Positions 1 to 7,975 of a stretch of 64,000 bases of DNA are shown one piece after another. The stretch lies in the NCBI RefSeq assembly GCF_040605455.1, contig NZ_JBEXCV010000005.1, forward strand, positions 1 through 64,000, read 5' to 3'. This stretch comes from Embleya sp040605455 (GTDB taxonomy: Bacteria > Actinomycetota > Actinomycetes > Streptomycetales > Streptomycetaceae). Position numbers and translations under genes: made by a program. Within the stretch, counting starts at the first letter, position 1; each line of letters begins with the position of its first letter. The notes beneath the pieces are model-generated. The model was not told the origin of the DNA. It did not search any database and saw only the letters and a program-made list of their open reading frames with translations.

Positions 1-2485
1 GCTGCGGTGCCGGACGCGGCCGACAAGGGCCTGATCGACGTGCCGGCCGATCAGCTGGAGCGCATGGTTCGGCACGCTGCCGAGTTCGGCCGGGCAGGAC
101 GCGCGGCTGCTGACCGTCCTGGTCGAGTTCGACGACAGGGCCGCCGACGACTTCTCCGGCTTCAAGCGACCGACCAGTGTCGCCGACCCGACCTGCGTGA
201 CCGAGCCGCCGGGCACGGTCAAGAACGGCCCCCGGCACAACCTGCTGCCCGATCCGGCGATCGGCGGGCAGGACAACAACACGCTGTGGGTCAAGGACTT
301 CGACCCGACCCACTACGAGCGCATGCTCTACTCCGAGGAGGGCATCACCGAGCGGGTCCGGCCCGACCTGACCGGCCCGGACGGCCGGCCCGGCGTCGAC
401 CTCGCGGGCCTGACCATGCGCAACATGTACCGGGAGATGTCGCACGGCGCGTACTCGATCGGCGGCGAGGCGGCCGGTTGGGTGAGCGTCCCGCACTCCG
501 AGGCGTGGTACGCCGCGGGCCACTGCGGCGCCATCCGCCAGGACAACAGCGGCAGCCCGGACAACCCGCGCGGCGTACGACAGTTCGTCACCGACGCGGT
601 GGACGCGCTGGCCGCCGCCCGGCCGGACTTCCCGTGGTCCGACTACGACCGGGAGGACCCGGGCGACGCCGACAACGACGGCGACACCCGGGAGCCGGAC
701 GGCGTGATCGACCACCTCGTGCTGGTGCACGCGGGCAAGGACAAGTCGGCCGGCGGCGGCGCCGAGGGCACCTACGCGATCTGGGCGCACGCGAGCACCG
801 TGCTGCGCGGGCATCCCGTCCCGGGCACCGACCTCAAGGTGGCGAACTACATCGTGCAGCCCGAGGACTCCGGAGTGGGCGTGTTCGCCCACGAGTTCGG
901 CCACGACCTGGGCCTGCCCGACCTGTACGACAACTTCAGCGGCGGCGACACCGACGTCGACTTCTGGGACCTGATGTCCTCCGGCTCGCACGCCGGGCCG
1001 CTGTTCCAGACCATGCCCACCCACATGGGCGCGTGGTCGAAGTACGTCCTGGGCTGGATCGATCCGCCCGTGGTCCCGGTCGGCGGCGGCGCGCGCACCG
1101 TACTGCTCGGCGCCGCCGCCGACCCGCAGGCCGGCACCGGGGACGCGGTGCGGGTGAACCTGCCGAACGAGCGGGTCCGGATCGGCACCGCGCACAGCGG
1201 CACGAACATGTGGTACTCGGAGCGGGACCAGGAATGGTCGGACGGCCGGATCGTCCGCGACCTCGCGGTGCCCGCCGGTGGACCCGCGACCTTCTCCATG
1301 TGGAACGACTACACCATCGAACAGGACTGGGACTTCGGCTTCGTCGAGGTATCCGCCGACGACGGTGCGACCTGGAGCCAGCTCGCCGTGCACGACGACG
1401 CGGGCACCCTGGTCAGCACCCCGCCGGACTATCCCGACCCCAACCGCAACCTCGGCGAACTGCGCAAGGTCAACGGCCTGACCGGCGGCACCGGCGGGTG
1501 GCGGCACGACAACGTGGATCTGACCCCGTACGCGGGCCGCGCCATCAAGCTGCGGCTGGACCTGAACACCGACGCCGCGTTCATGGAGAAGGGCTGGTTC
1601 GCCGACGACTTCGCGCTCACCGGCGGCGCCGACGGCGGCACGGTGTGGTCGGACGATGTGGAGAGCGGCGACAACGGCTGGACCCCGGTCAAGGGCACCA
1701 GCACCGTGACGCGCGGGGCCGGCTGGGGCCGGACCTCCGGCGAGGTCGAGCGCGAGCAGTACTACCTGATGGAGTGGCGCGCACCGGTCGGCTTCGACCG
1801 GGGCCTGAACTTCGCGTACACCGCCGAGCACAGCGACGACCACGGCGTGCGGGTGCGCCGGTTGGGCTACGACGTACCCGGCATGCTGGTGTGGCTGCGC
1901 GATGCCGAGTATCAGAACAACGGCGTGAACTTCAATCTGAGCGCGCCGCCCAGCTACGGCGCCAAGGGTCGGACGCTGCTCGTGGACGCGCATCCGGATC
2001 CGCGCCGGTGGACCGGCGAGGCGGGCGAGCACCATCGGGTCAAGAGCAACCCCCGGAAGAATCTGGAGAGCCGGGCGCAGTCCGCGGACGCCGCGTTCGG
2101 CTTCCTGCCCACGCCGGCGTTCGGCGCGTGCCACAGCAACGGCGCGTGGTGTCAGGACTTCGCAGCCCGCGAGCCGGTCCGCGCGTTCGGCGACGACCGC
2201 GGCTGGGCCCCGGGGGTCGAGTACGTCGACGGCGCGCCGGTGGACCGCTTCACCGACGGGTCCACCGTGGTGCCCGCGCGCGGTCCGTACAGCACCCGGG
2301 TGGTCACGCCGGACGGCGCGCCCGATCCGGCGCACTACGGAGTCCCGTACCAGGGCTCCGTGCTCGGCACCGGCGATCCCGGCCCGGACCTCGCCTACGG
2401 CGCCTCGGCCACGCTGGTCGGGCCGCTGTCGCGGGAGCACCCGGAGCGCGGGGCCGCCGTGCGGATCACCTCGGCCCGGCCGTGA
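1..2485 (+). CDS. Immune inhibitor A-type M6 metalloprotease, copy A (5' partial, apparent frameshift)
   Basis: Secreted zinc metallopeptidase of the M6 (immune inhibitor A) family. The zinc site HEFGHDLGLPD is encoded from about 890, and the downstream sequence tracks the full-length paralogue at 2896-5706 closely, including paired DDVESGDNGW-type segments. The gene begins upstream of the window. The protease frame is open only from about position 35. Codon use before about 100 fits the frame starting at base 1 instead (peptide AAVPDAADKGLIDVPADQLE). A one-base indel near 75-115 would join that to the conserved LLTVLVEF segment. A gene caller would probably start at GTG 197, which would cut off conserved sequence. 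Signal peptide and most of the propeptide are not visible. It may be a pseudogene, or the shift may be a sequencing error. Confidence 0.85.
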
Positions 2486-2513
2486 GCCGCGCTCGGGTCC
2501 TGGTCGGGGGACC

Positions 2514-2525
2514 TAAGCTGGCGGC
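2514..2525 (+). promoter_or_regulatory. Predicted -10 element for leaderless xseB
   Basis: TAAGCT (2514-2519) fits TANNNT and lies 6 nt before the xseB ATG, which would make the transcript start at or next to the start codon. The nearest purine-rich stretch (GGGGGA) is about 14 nt upstream, too far for a normal ribosome binding site. Confidence 0.4.
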
Positions 2526-2780
2526 ATGAGCGAGCAGACCGCATCCGTGCCGGACGAGGCACCGGCCTACGAGCAGGCCCGTGACGAGCTGATCGAGGTC
2601 GTGCGCCGCCTGGAGACCGGCGGTATCACCCTGGAGGAGTCGTTGGCCCTGTGGGAGCGCGGCGAGCAGCTCGCCGTGGTGTGCGAGCAGTGGCTCGACG
2701 GCGCCCGGGCCAGGCTGGACGCGGCGGTCCGCGCCGAGCGCGCTGGAGCCGGGTCGGACGAGTCCGACGAGGACGACTGA
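2526..2780 (+). CDS. xseB: Exodeoxyribonuclease VII small subunit
   Basis: 84-aa XseB, the small helical subunit that assembles on XseA to form exonuclease VII, a single-strand-specific DNase that degrades to oligonucleotides. The family pattern is clear: YEQARDELIEVVRRLE, then GGITLEESLALWERGEQLA and a coiled-coil CEQWLDGARARLDAA, followed by an acidic tail. xseA normally sits directly upstream. Here that place is taken by the end of an M6 protease gene only 40 nt away, so xseA must lie outside the window. A -10 hexamer next to the ATG suggests that xseB now has its own leaderless promoter. Confidence 0.92.
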   Translation: MSEQTASVPDEAPAYEQARDELIEVVRRLETGGITLEESLALWERGEQLAVVCEQWLDGARARLDAAVRAERAGAGSDESDEDD

Positions 2781-2808
2781 TCCGACGGCGACGGCCGGCG
2801 AACGACAG

Positions 2809-2841
2809 AAGGGGCGCTCCCGAAATTCGGGAGCGCCCCTT
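2809..2841. terminator. Bidirectional hairpin terminator
   Basis: Perfect 16-bp arms (AAGGGGCGCTCCCGAA and its complement) around a single central base lie between convergent xseB and the M6 protease copy B. It can serve both strands. Confidence 0.8.
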
Positions 2842-2895
2842 CCGGTTCACCCGACCACCGGCCACACCATCAGCGGGTGATCAGGGGTGGAGCAG

Positions 2896-5706
2896 CTACT
2901 TCTGGGCCGGCAGGATCCAGACCACCGCACCGGAGTTGCCCGGCAGCGGGAGCACCGGCAGCACGGTCACGCCGTAGCCCTTGTCGAAGCCCGGGTTGCC
3001 CGTGCCCAGTTCGGAACCGTGGAAGAGCTTGCCGAAGCTGTCCCGGTCCAGCGAACCGTCCGCCTTGGTGACCTTGGTCGTGTACGGCCCCTTCGCCGGG
3101 ACCACGGTCGAGCCGTAGCGGTCCTTCGGCACGACCCGGCCCTTGTAGAGCTCGGTGCCCGGTGCCCAGCCGAGCGTGTCGGTGAACAGCGTCACCGGCG
3201 CCTGCGCCTGGAACGAGGTGCAGTAGGCGGTGCCGGGGATGCAGTCCGTGAACGGCGACGTCTTGACGAAGCCGAACGCCGCGTTCGCGGCCTGCGGCCG
3301 GGTCGGGAGGTTGGCGAACACGTTCCGCTTCTCGATGTTCGCAGTGTTCGGGTCGGGCTGCGGGAACTGCGCCTTGGCATCGCCGGTGTAGCGCAGCGGG
3401 TCCGGGTGCGAGTCGACGATCAACAGCTCGCCCTTGGGGCCCCACGAGGGCCCGTTGTCGATGTTGAAGTTGACGCCGTTGTTTTGGTACTGGTTGTCGC
3501 GCAACCACACCAGCATGCCCGGTGCGTTGTACGGGACCCGGTTGGTCTTGCCGTTCACGCCGGACGTGTAGGCGTACTTCAGGCCCTCGTCGAAGCCGGA
3601 AAGGTTGCGCCACTCCAGCAGGTAGTACTGCTCCCGCTCGAAGGTGCCGCTGGTCCGACCCCAGCCGTTGCCGCTGGTGATCGCGTTGGTGCCCTTGATC
3701 GCGGTCCAGCCGTTGTCGCCGCTCTCCACGTCGTCCGACCACACCGTGGTGGCGCCGTTGGTGAGCGAGAAGTCGTCGGCGAACCAACCCTTCTCCATGA
3801 ACGCGGCGTCGGTGTTCAGGTCCAGCCGCAGCTTGATGTTCTGGCCCGCGTACGCGGTCAGGTCGACGTTGTCGTGCCGCCACCCGCCACTGTCGCCGGT
3901 CAGGCCGCTGGTCTTGCGGAACGTGGCCAGGTTCTTCGTCGGGTCCGGGTAGTCCGCCGGCGTGCTGACCAGCTTGCCGGACTCGTCCTTGACCGCGAGC
4001 TGCTTCCAGGTGGCACCGTTGTCGGTGGACACCTCGACGAAGCCGAAGTCCCAGTCCTGCTCGATGACGTAGTCGTTCCACATCCAGAACTTCACGTCCG
4101 TGCCCGCGGGCACCGCGATGTTCCGCTCGATCCGGACGTCGGCCCAAGCCTGGTCCTGGCCGGAATACCACATGTTCTGACCGCCGTGCGGCGTACCGAC
4201 CTGGACCTGCTTGTTCGGCAGGTTCACCCGGATACCCCGTGAGGTGCCCTTGGGCGTCTTGGCGGCCTGGCCCAGCGTGGCGACCTTGGGCCGGTCACCG
4301 ACCTTGACCAGGTCCGGGGTCAGCCAGCCGAGCGCGTACTTGTCCCAGATGCCCATGTGCGCGGGCTGCGACTGGAACAGCGCACCGGTGTGCGAACCGG
4401 CCGACATCAGGTCCCAGAAGTTCAGGTCCGTCTCGCCGGCGCTGAAGTTGTCGTACAGGTCGGGCAGGCCCAGGTCGTGGCCGAACTCGTGGGCGAACAC
4501 GCCCACTCCGGAGTCCTCGGGCTGCACGATGTAGTTCGCGATCTTGATGTTGCTGCCGGGCACCTGGTGGCCGAAGAGCACGGTGCTCGCGTGCGCCCAG
4601 ATCGAGTAGGTGCCCTCGGCGCCGCCGCCGGCCGACTTGTCCTTGCCCGCGTGCACCAGGACCAGGTGGTCCACCACGCCGTCGGACTCCTGGGTGTTGC
4701 CGTCGTGGTCGGCGTCGCCCGGGTCTTCCTTGTCGTAGTCGGCCCACGGGAAGTTCGGCTGCTGCTTGGCCAGTTCGTCGACCGCGTCGATCGCCAGCCG
4801 CTGCGCGCCGAGCGGGTTGTCCGGGCTGCCGCTGTTGTCCTGCCGCGCGTTGCCGCAGGCGCCCGCGCCATACCAGGCCTCGGAGTGCGGCGCCTTGACC
4901 CACGGCGTCGCCTCGCCGGAAACCGAGTACTTTCCGGCCGACATCTCCTCGTACATGTTGCGCATGGTCTGGCCCGCGAGGCTGATGCCCGGCTTGCCGT
5001 CCGGCCCCGTGAGGTCGGTGCGCATGCGCTCGGTGATGCCCTCCTTGGAGTAGAGCATCTTGTTGAAGTGGGTCTGGTCGAAGTTCGGCGCCCACTGCGA
5101 GTTGTTGTCGTTCGGGTTCAGCGCCGGGTTCGGAATCTGATTGTGCAGCGGCCCGTTCTTGATGGTGCCGGGGGGCTCGGTGACACAGGTCGGGTCCGAA
5201 ACGCTGGTCGGTCGCTTGAAGCCCGAGAAGTCGTCGTTGGCCTTGTCGTTGAACTCGACCAGGACGGTCAGCAACTTCGCGGTCTGCTTGGCGTCGACGG
5301 GCTTGCCGCTGCGCTCGGCCTTGATCTCGGCCGGGCTCTTGCCGGTACGCCCGGCCTCGGCCTCGAGTGCCTTGATCTGGGCGGCGGCACGGGGGTTGCC
5401 GTCGGAGTTCTTGCGGTCGGCCGCGGCGTTCTGCGCCTTCAGCGACGCGGCCTTGGCCGGATCGCCGGGCAGCGCACTGGTGTCGACAGCCGCGTCGACG
5501 GAGTTGACGTAGTGGTCCTCGGGGCCCGGATTCCACACCGCGCGTGTCGTGTCGACGCGCGTAGGCGCGGCCGAGGTCGAAGGGGCGGTCGTGGCGGCAA
5601 GTCCCGTGATCGCTAGCGCGGATACGGACAGCAATGCCACACGGCGTTTGACCCGCCGGACGCCGATCGCAGGCGTCGGGCCCCTCCCGGGTATCGCTGG
5701 ACTCAA
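2896..5706 (-). CDS. Immune inhibitor A-type M6 metalloprotease, copy B (full length)
   Basis: 936-aa secreted zinc metalloprotease of the M6 family. The N-terminus has a twin-positive signal peptide (RRVKRRVALLSVSALAITG followed by a small-residue region), then a charged propeptide to about residue 150. The catalytic domain carries HEFGHDLGLPD at about 406-416, and C-terminal segments after about residue 560 look like carbohydrate-binding or MAM-like folds (FGFVEVSTDNGATW; DDVESGDNGW). The TTG start is preceded by AAGGGGAG with 4-nt spacing, which supports it over later GTG codons. The protein parallels copy A through most of its length but uses more lysine codons. It is transcribed alone, towards xseB, and probably acts outside the cell. 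Confidence 0.93.
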   Translation of the reverse strand: MSPAIPGRGPTPAIGVRRVKRRVALLSVSALAITGLAATTAPSTSAAPTRVDTTRAVWNPGPEDHYVNSVDAAVDTSALPGDPAKAASLKAQNAAADRKNSDGNPRAAAQIKALEAEAGRTGKSPAEIKAERSGKPVDAKQTAKLLTVLVEFNDKANDDFSGFKRPTSVSDPTCVTEPPGTIKNGPLHNQIPNPALNPNDNNSQWAPNFDQTHFNKMLYSKEGITERMRTDLTGPDGKPGISLAGQTMRNMYEEMSAGKYSVSGEATPWVKAPHSEAWYGAGACGNARQDNSGSPDNPLGAQRLAIDAVDELAKQQPNFPWADYDKEDPGDADHDGNTQESDGVVDHLVLVHAGKDKSAGGGAEGTYSIWAHASTVLFGHQVPGSNIKIANYIVQPEDSGVGVFAHEFGHDLGLPDLYDNFSAGETDLNFWDLMSAGSHTGALFQSQPAHMGIWDKYALGWLTPDLVKVGDRPKVATLGQAAKTPKGTSRGIRVNLPNKQVQVGTPHGGQNMWYSGQDQAWADVRIERNIAVPAGTDVKFWMWNDYVIEQDWDFGFVEVSTDNGATWKQLAVKDESGKLVSTPADYPDPTKNLATFRKTSGLTGDSGGWRHDNVDLTAYAGQNIKLRLDLNTDAAFMEKGWFADDFSLTNGATTVWSDDVESGDNGWTAIKGTNAITSGNGWGRTSGTFEREQYYLLEWRNLSGFDEGLKYAYTSGVNGKTNRVPYNAPGMLVWLRDNQYQNNGVNFNIDNGPSWGPKGELLIVDSHPDPLRYTGDAKAQFPQPDPNTANIEKRNVFANLPTRPQAANAAFGFVKTSPFTDCIPGTAYCTSFQAQAPVTLFTDTLGWAPGTELYKGRVVPKDRYGSTVVPAKGPYTTKVTKADGSLDRDSFGKLFHGSELGTGNPGFDKGYGVTVLPVLPLPGNSGAVVWILPAQK

Positions 5707-5916
5707 CGTGCTCCCCTTTCCGACCGGGGAGCGATCCCCGGACGCAAAGCGACGTCGCGCGGGATCTGATCAAGCGCACACGACGTCGGGCCGACTCGGA
5801 AAGCCCGGCGGACATACGACGGCAACCGTCGGGTCACGACGATGCCGACACACGTTCGGCCGGGCTTCCGGACCCTAGGGGCGGGAGTAACGCGCGGGGC
5901 AGAGGAAGACGTGTGG

Positions 5917-5957
5917 TCTTTACGGAATCTTTACAGGTCTCTGTACATCCTGTGCAG
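5917..5957 (-). promoter_or_regulatory. Direct repeats and dyad upstream of protease copy B
   Basis: The 302-nt gap 5707-6008 holds no gene. It contains two TCTTTAC repeats 11 nt apart (5917-5923, 5928-5934) and a dyad CTGTACA-N3-TGTGCAG (5941-5957, one mismatch). Both lie about 210-250 nt upstream of the protease start. Regulator unknown. Confidence 0.35.
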
Positions 5958-6008
5958 TCGAATGCCCGAGTAGCCCCGATACGTCCGGCGGATCCGCCGG
6001 CTTTCGGC

Positions 6009-6533
6009 TCAGCCGGCGGCAGTTCGCAGGGATGCGGCGAGAACGGTCAAATCCTCGAAAGTCGCATTGCCGGTGACCATCGTGGTCACGCCGTCGCGCA
6101 CCCGGACCAGCGAGCGATATTTGGAACCGTCGTAGGCCTTCCACTGCTCACCGGCCACGTCCCGGTTGCCGATCGGTTGCCCGCGCTTGCCCTTGTCCCG
6201 GACGAGTTCGTCGGTGAAGCCGTTGGTCTGCTCGACCGCGGCGTACTTGTCGTTGGGGTTGATGAAGCCGATGTGCCACGTGGTCTGGTTGCGGTCGAAC
6301 CCCTCGAAGTTCACCGACGTCGCCCGCCACCGCTCGCTCAGCCCCTGTGGGGCGAGCAGCGGGTACGGCGAGACCCGGGCCGCCTGCCGGAAGGAAAGTT
6401 CGTAGGACACCCGCTTCACCGGATCCGCGCCGCTGTGCGGCGCCACCAGGAATAGCGCGCCGACCACCAGGCCGCACGCTCCCAAGGAAAGAACCATGTC
6501 CCGAACGGTCTCTCGACCCGACTTCCTCGCCAC
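6009..6533 (-). CDS. DUF4245 membrane-anchored protein
   Basis: About 174 aa. The short cytoplasmic start RKSGRETVRDMVLSL runs into one hydrophobic segment (GACGLVVGALFLVAP), followed by an extracytoplasmic domain with the DUF4245 pattern (WHIGFINPNDKYAAVEQ near the middle, GNATFEDLTVLAASL at the end). Function is unknown. The family commonly sits beside glpX and xseAB in this group, as here, where it is divergent from glpX. The GTG at 6533 gives the usual family N-terminus. A longer form from GTG 6593 is possible, and neither start has a strong ribosome binding site. Confidence 0.85.
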   Translation of the reverse strand: MARKSGRETVRDMVLSLGACGLVVGALFLVAPHSGADPVKRVSYELSFRQAARVSPYPLLAPQGLSERWRATSVNFEGFDRNQTTWHIGFINPNDKYAAVEQTNGFTDELVRDKGKRGQPIGNRDVAGEQWKAYDGSKYRSLVRVRDGVTTMVTGNATFEDLTVLAASLRTAAG

Positions 6534-6581
6534 CCGACCATGGTCGCATTGCGCGCCGTCTCGTTTTGCACGGGCTACCTG

Positions 6582-6605
6582 CACCGATACCACCGCTCAC
6601 CGATA
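6582..6605. repeat. Direct repeat CACCGATA in the DUF4245/glpX divergent promoter region
   Basis: Two exact CACCGATA copies (6582-6589 and 6598-6605) spaced 16 nt apart lie between the divergent genes. They may be a regulator site serving both. No regulator is known. Confidence 0.3.
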
Positions 6606-6747
6606 ACATCGGGGCAATCCCGTTGGAACCAGTCCGGACTCGGGGCCGCGCAATCGCCGTGCCACCCGCAGCGATGACGTACGGCCCCGGGGGATCAGGG
6701 CACCCCTCGTGGTTACGGACCGGTTCCCCTACAGGAAGGCCCGCCAG

Positions 6748-7779
6748 ATGACGGACCAATCTGTACCTCCGCAGCTCGAAGTCGCACCGGAAGCCCCGGA
6801 CCGCAACCTCGCACTCGAACTCGTCCGGGTCACCGAGGCCGCCGCGATGGCGGCCGGCCGCTGGGTCGGTCGAGGTGACAAGAACGGCGCGGACGGCGCC
6901 GCCGTGAAGGCGATGCGCAGCCTGATCCACACCGTGTCGATGAACGGTGTCGTGGTGATCGGCGAGGGCGAGAAGGACGACGCCCCGATGCTGTTCAACG
7001 GCGAACGGGTCGGCGACGGCTCCGGACCCGAGTGCGACGTCGCGGTCGACCCGGTGGACGGCACCACGCTGACCGCCAAGGGGATGAACAACGCGGTCGC
7101 GGTGATGGCCGTGTCCGAGCGGGGCAGCATGTACGACCCCTCGGCCGTGTTCTACATGGAGAAGCTGGTCACCGGCCCGGAAGCGGCCGACGTGGTGGAC
7201 CTGACCGCGCCGATCGCGGAGAACATCCGCCGGGTGGCCAAGGCCAAGCACAGCGCCGTGGAGGACGTCACGGTCTGCATCCTGGACCGGCCCCGACACG
7301 ACTCGATGGTCAAGGAGATCCGCGAGGCCGGCGCCCGGATCAAGTTCATCACCGACGGCGACGTGGCCGGCGCGATCATGGCGGCCAAGGACGGCACCGG
7401 CGTCGACCTGCTGCTCGGCATCGGCGGCACGCCGGAGGGCATCATCGCCGCCGCCGCGATCAAGTGCATGGGCGGCGTGATCCAGGGCCGGCTGTGGCCC
7501 AAGGACGAGGCCGAGCGGGCGAAGGCGATCGACGCCGGGCACGACCTGTCGCGCGTGCTGCTGACCGACGACCTGGTCCGCGGCGACAACGTCTTCTTCG
7601 TCGCGACCGGCATCACCGACGGCGAACTCCTGCGCGGGGTGCGGTACCGCTCCAGCACGGCGCTCACGTCGTCGCTGGTGATGCGCTCCAAGAGCGGCAC
7701 GATCCGGCAGATCGACAGCCAGCACCGGCTCGCGAAGCTGCGGGCGTACAGCGCGATCGACTTCGACCACGCGCGTTAG
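6748..7779 (+). CDS. glpX: Class II fructose-1,6-bisphosphatase
   Basis: 343-aa GlpX. It removes the 1-phosphate from fructose 1,6-bisphosphate, the committing step of gluconeogenesis. The metal and substrate motifs are plain: GEGEKDDAPML near residues 70-80, DPVDGTT near 100, and GIGGTPEGIIAAAAIKCMGG in the second half. The ATG at 6748 is chosen because AGGAAGG precedes it by 8 nt; an upstream GTG at 6709 lacks this. PEPCK at 47.8-49.6 kb is the other gluconeogenic enzyme in the window. A hairpin terminator follows. Confidence 0.95.
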   Translation: MTDQSVPPQLEVAPEAPDRNLALELVRVTEAAAMAAGRWVGRGDKNGADGAAVKAMRSLIHTVSMNGVVVIGEGEKDDAPMLFNGERVGDGSGPECDVAVDPVDGTTLTAKGMNNAVAVMAVSERGSMYDPSAVFYMEKLVTGPEAADVVDLTAPIAENIRRVAKAKHSAVEDVTVCILDRPRHDSMVKEIREAGARIKFITDGDVAGAIMAAKDGTGVDLLLGIGGTPEGIIAAAAIKCMGGVIQGRLWPKDEAERAKAIDAGHDLSRVLLTDDLVRGDNVFFVATGITDGELLRGVRYRSSTALTSSLVMRSKSGTIRQIDSQHRLAKLRAYSAIDFDHAR

Positions 7780-7825
7780 GGCCGTGCGGCCGGGGATATG
7801 AGACCCGGCCTTCGGCCGAGTGGCC

Positions 7826-7867
7826 TCGAACGCCGGCCGGGCTGATTTCGGCTCGGTCGGCGTTCGA
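7826..7867 (+). terminator. Terminator after glpX
   Basis: Hairpin with 17-bp arms (TCGAACGCCGGCCGGGC paired with 7851-7867, two G-T wobbles) and an 8-nt loop, about 45 nt past the glpX stop. Confidence 0.65.
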
Positions 7868-7904
7868 AGTACAGGCTCGGGTGCATGCGGCCCACGCCTC
7901 CTGT

Positions 7905-7941
7905 CCCACTAATAGGTGCGGATTTTGTACCTATTAGTGGG
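7905..7941 (+). promoter_or_regulatory. 13-bp inverted repeat operator before the MFS-MarR gene
   Basis: Perfect arms CCCACTAATAGGT (7905-7917) and ACCTATTAGTGGG (7929-7941) flank an AT-rich 11-nt spacer, 35 nt before the start codon. This fits a dimeric winged-helix operator overlapping a promoter; TATTAG at 7932-7937 could be the -10. The encoded exporter carries its own MarR domain, so autoregulation is an obvious guess. Confidence 0.6.
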
Positions 7942-7945
7942 GATT

Positions 7946-7969
7946 CTCCTTGAGCATCGATCAAGGAGG
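7946..7969 (+). promoter_or_regulatory. Hairpin masking the ribosome binding site
   Basis: CTCCTTGA (7946-7953) pairs perfectly with TCAAGGAG (7961-7968) across a 7-nt loop. The right arm is the Shine-Dalgarno sequence AAGGAGG (7963-7969), 6 nt before the ATG, and the left arm is an exact anti-SD. If transcribed, the mRNA would hide its own ribosome site. Confidence 0.55.
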
Positions 7970-7975
7970 CCCCGG

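Noticed and set aside
2896..4242. Long open frames on the plus strand opposite protease copy B
   Set aside because: They mirror the high-GC codon bias of the minus-strand gene. Products are Val/Arg-rich with no domain, and the minus strand encodes a complete M6 protease.
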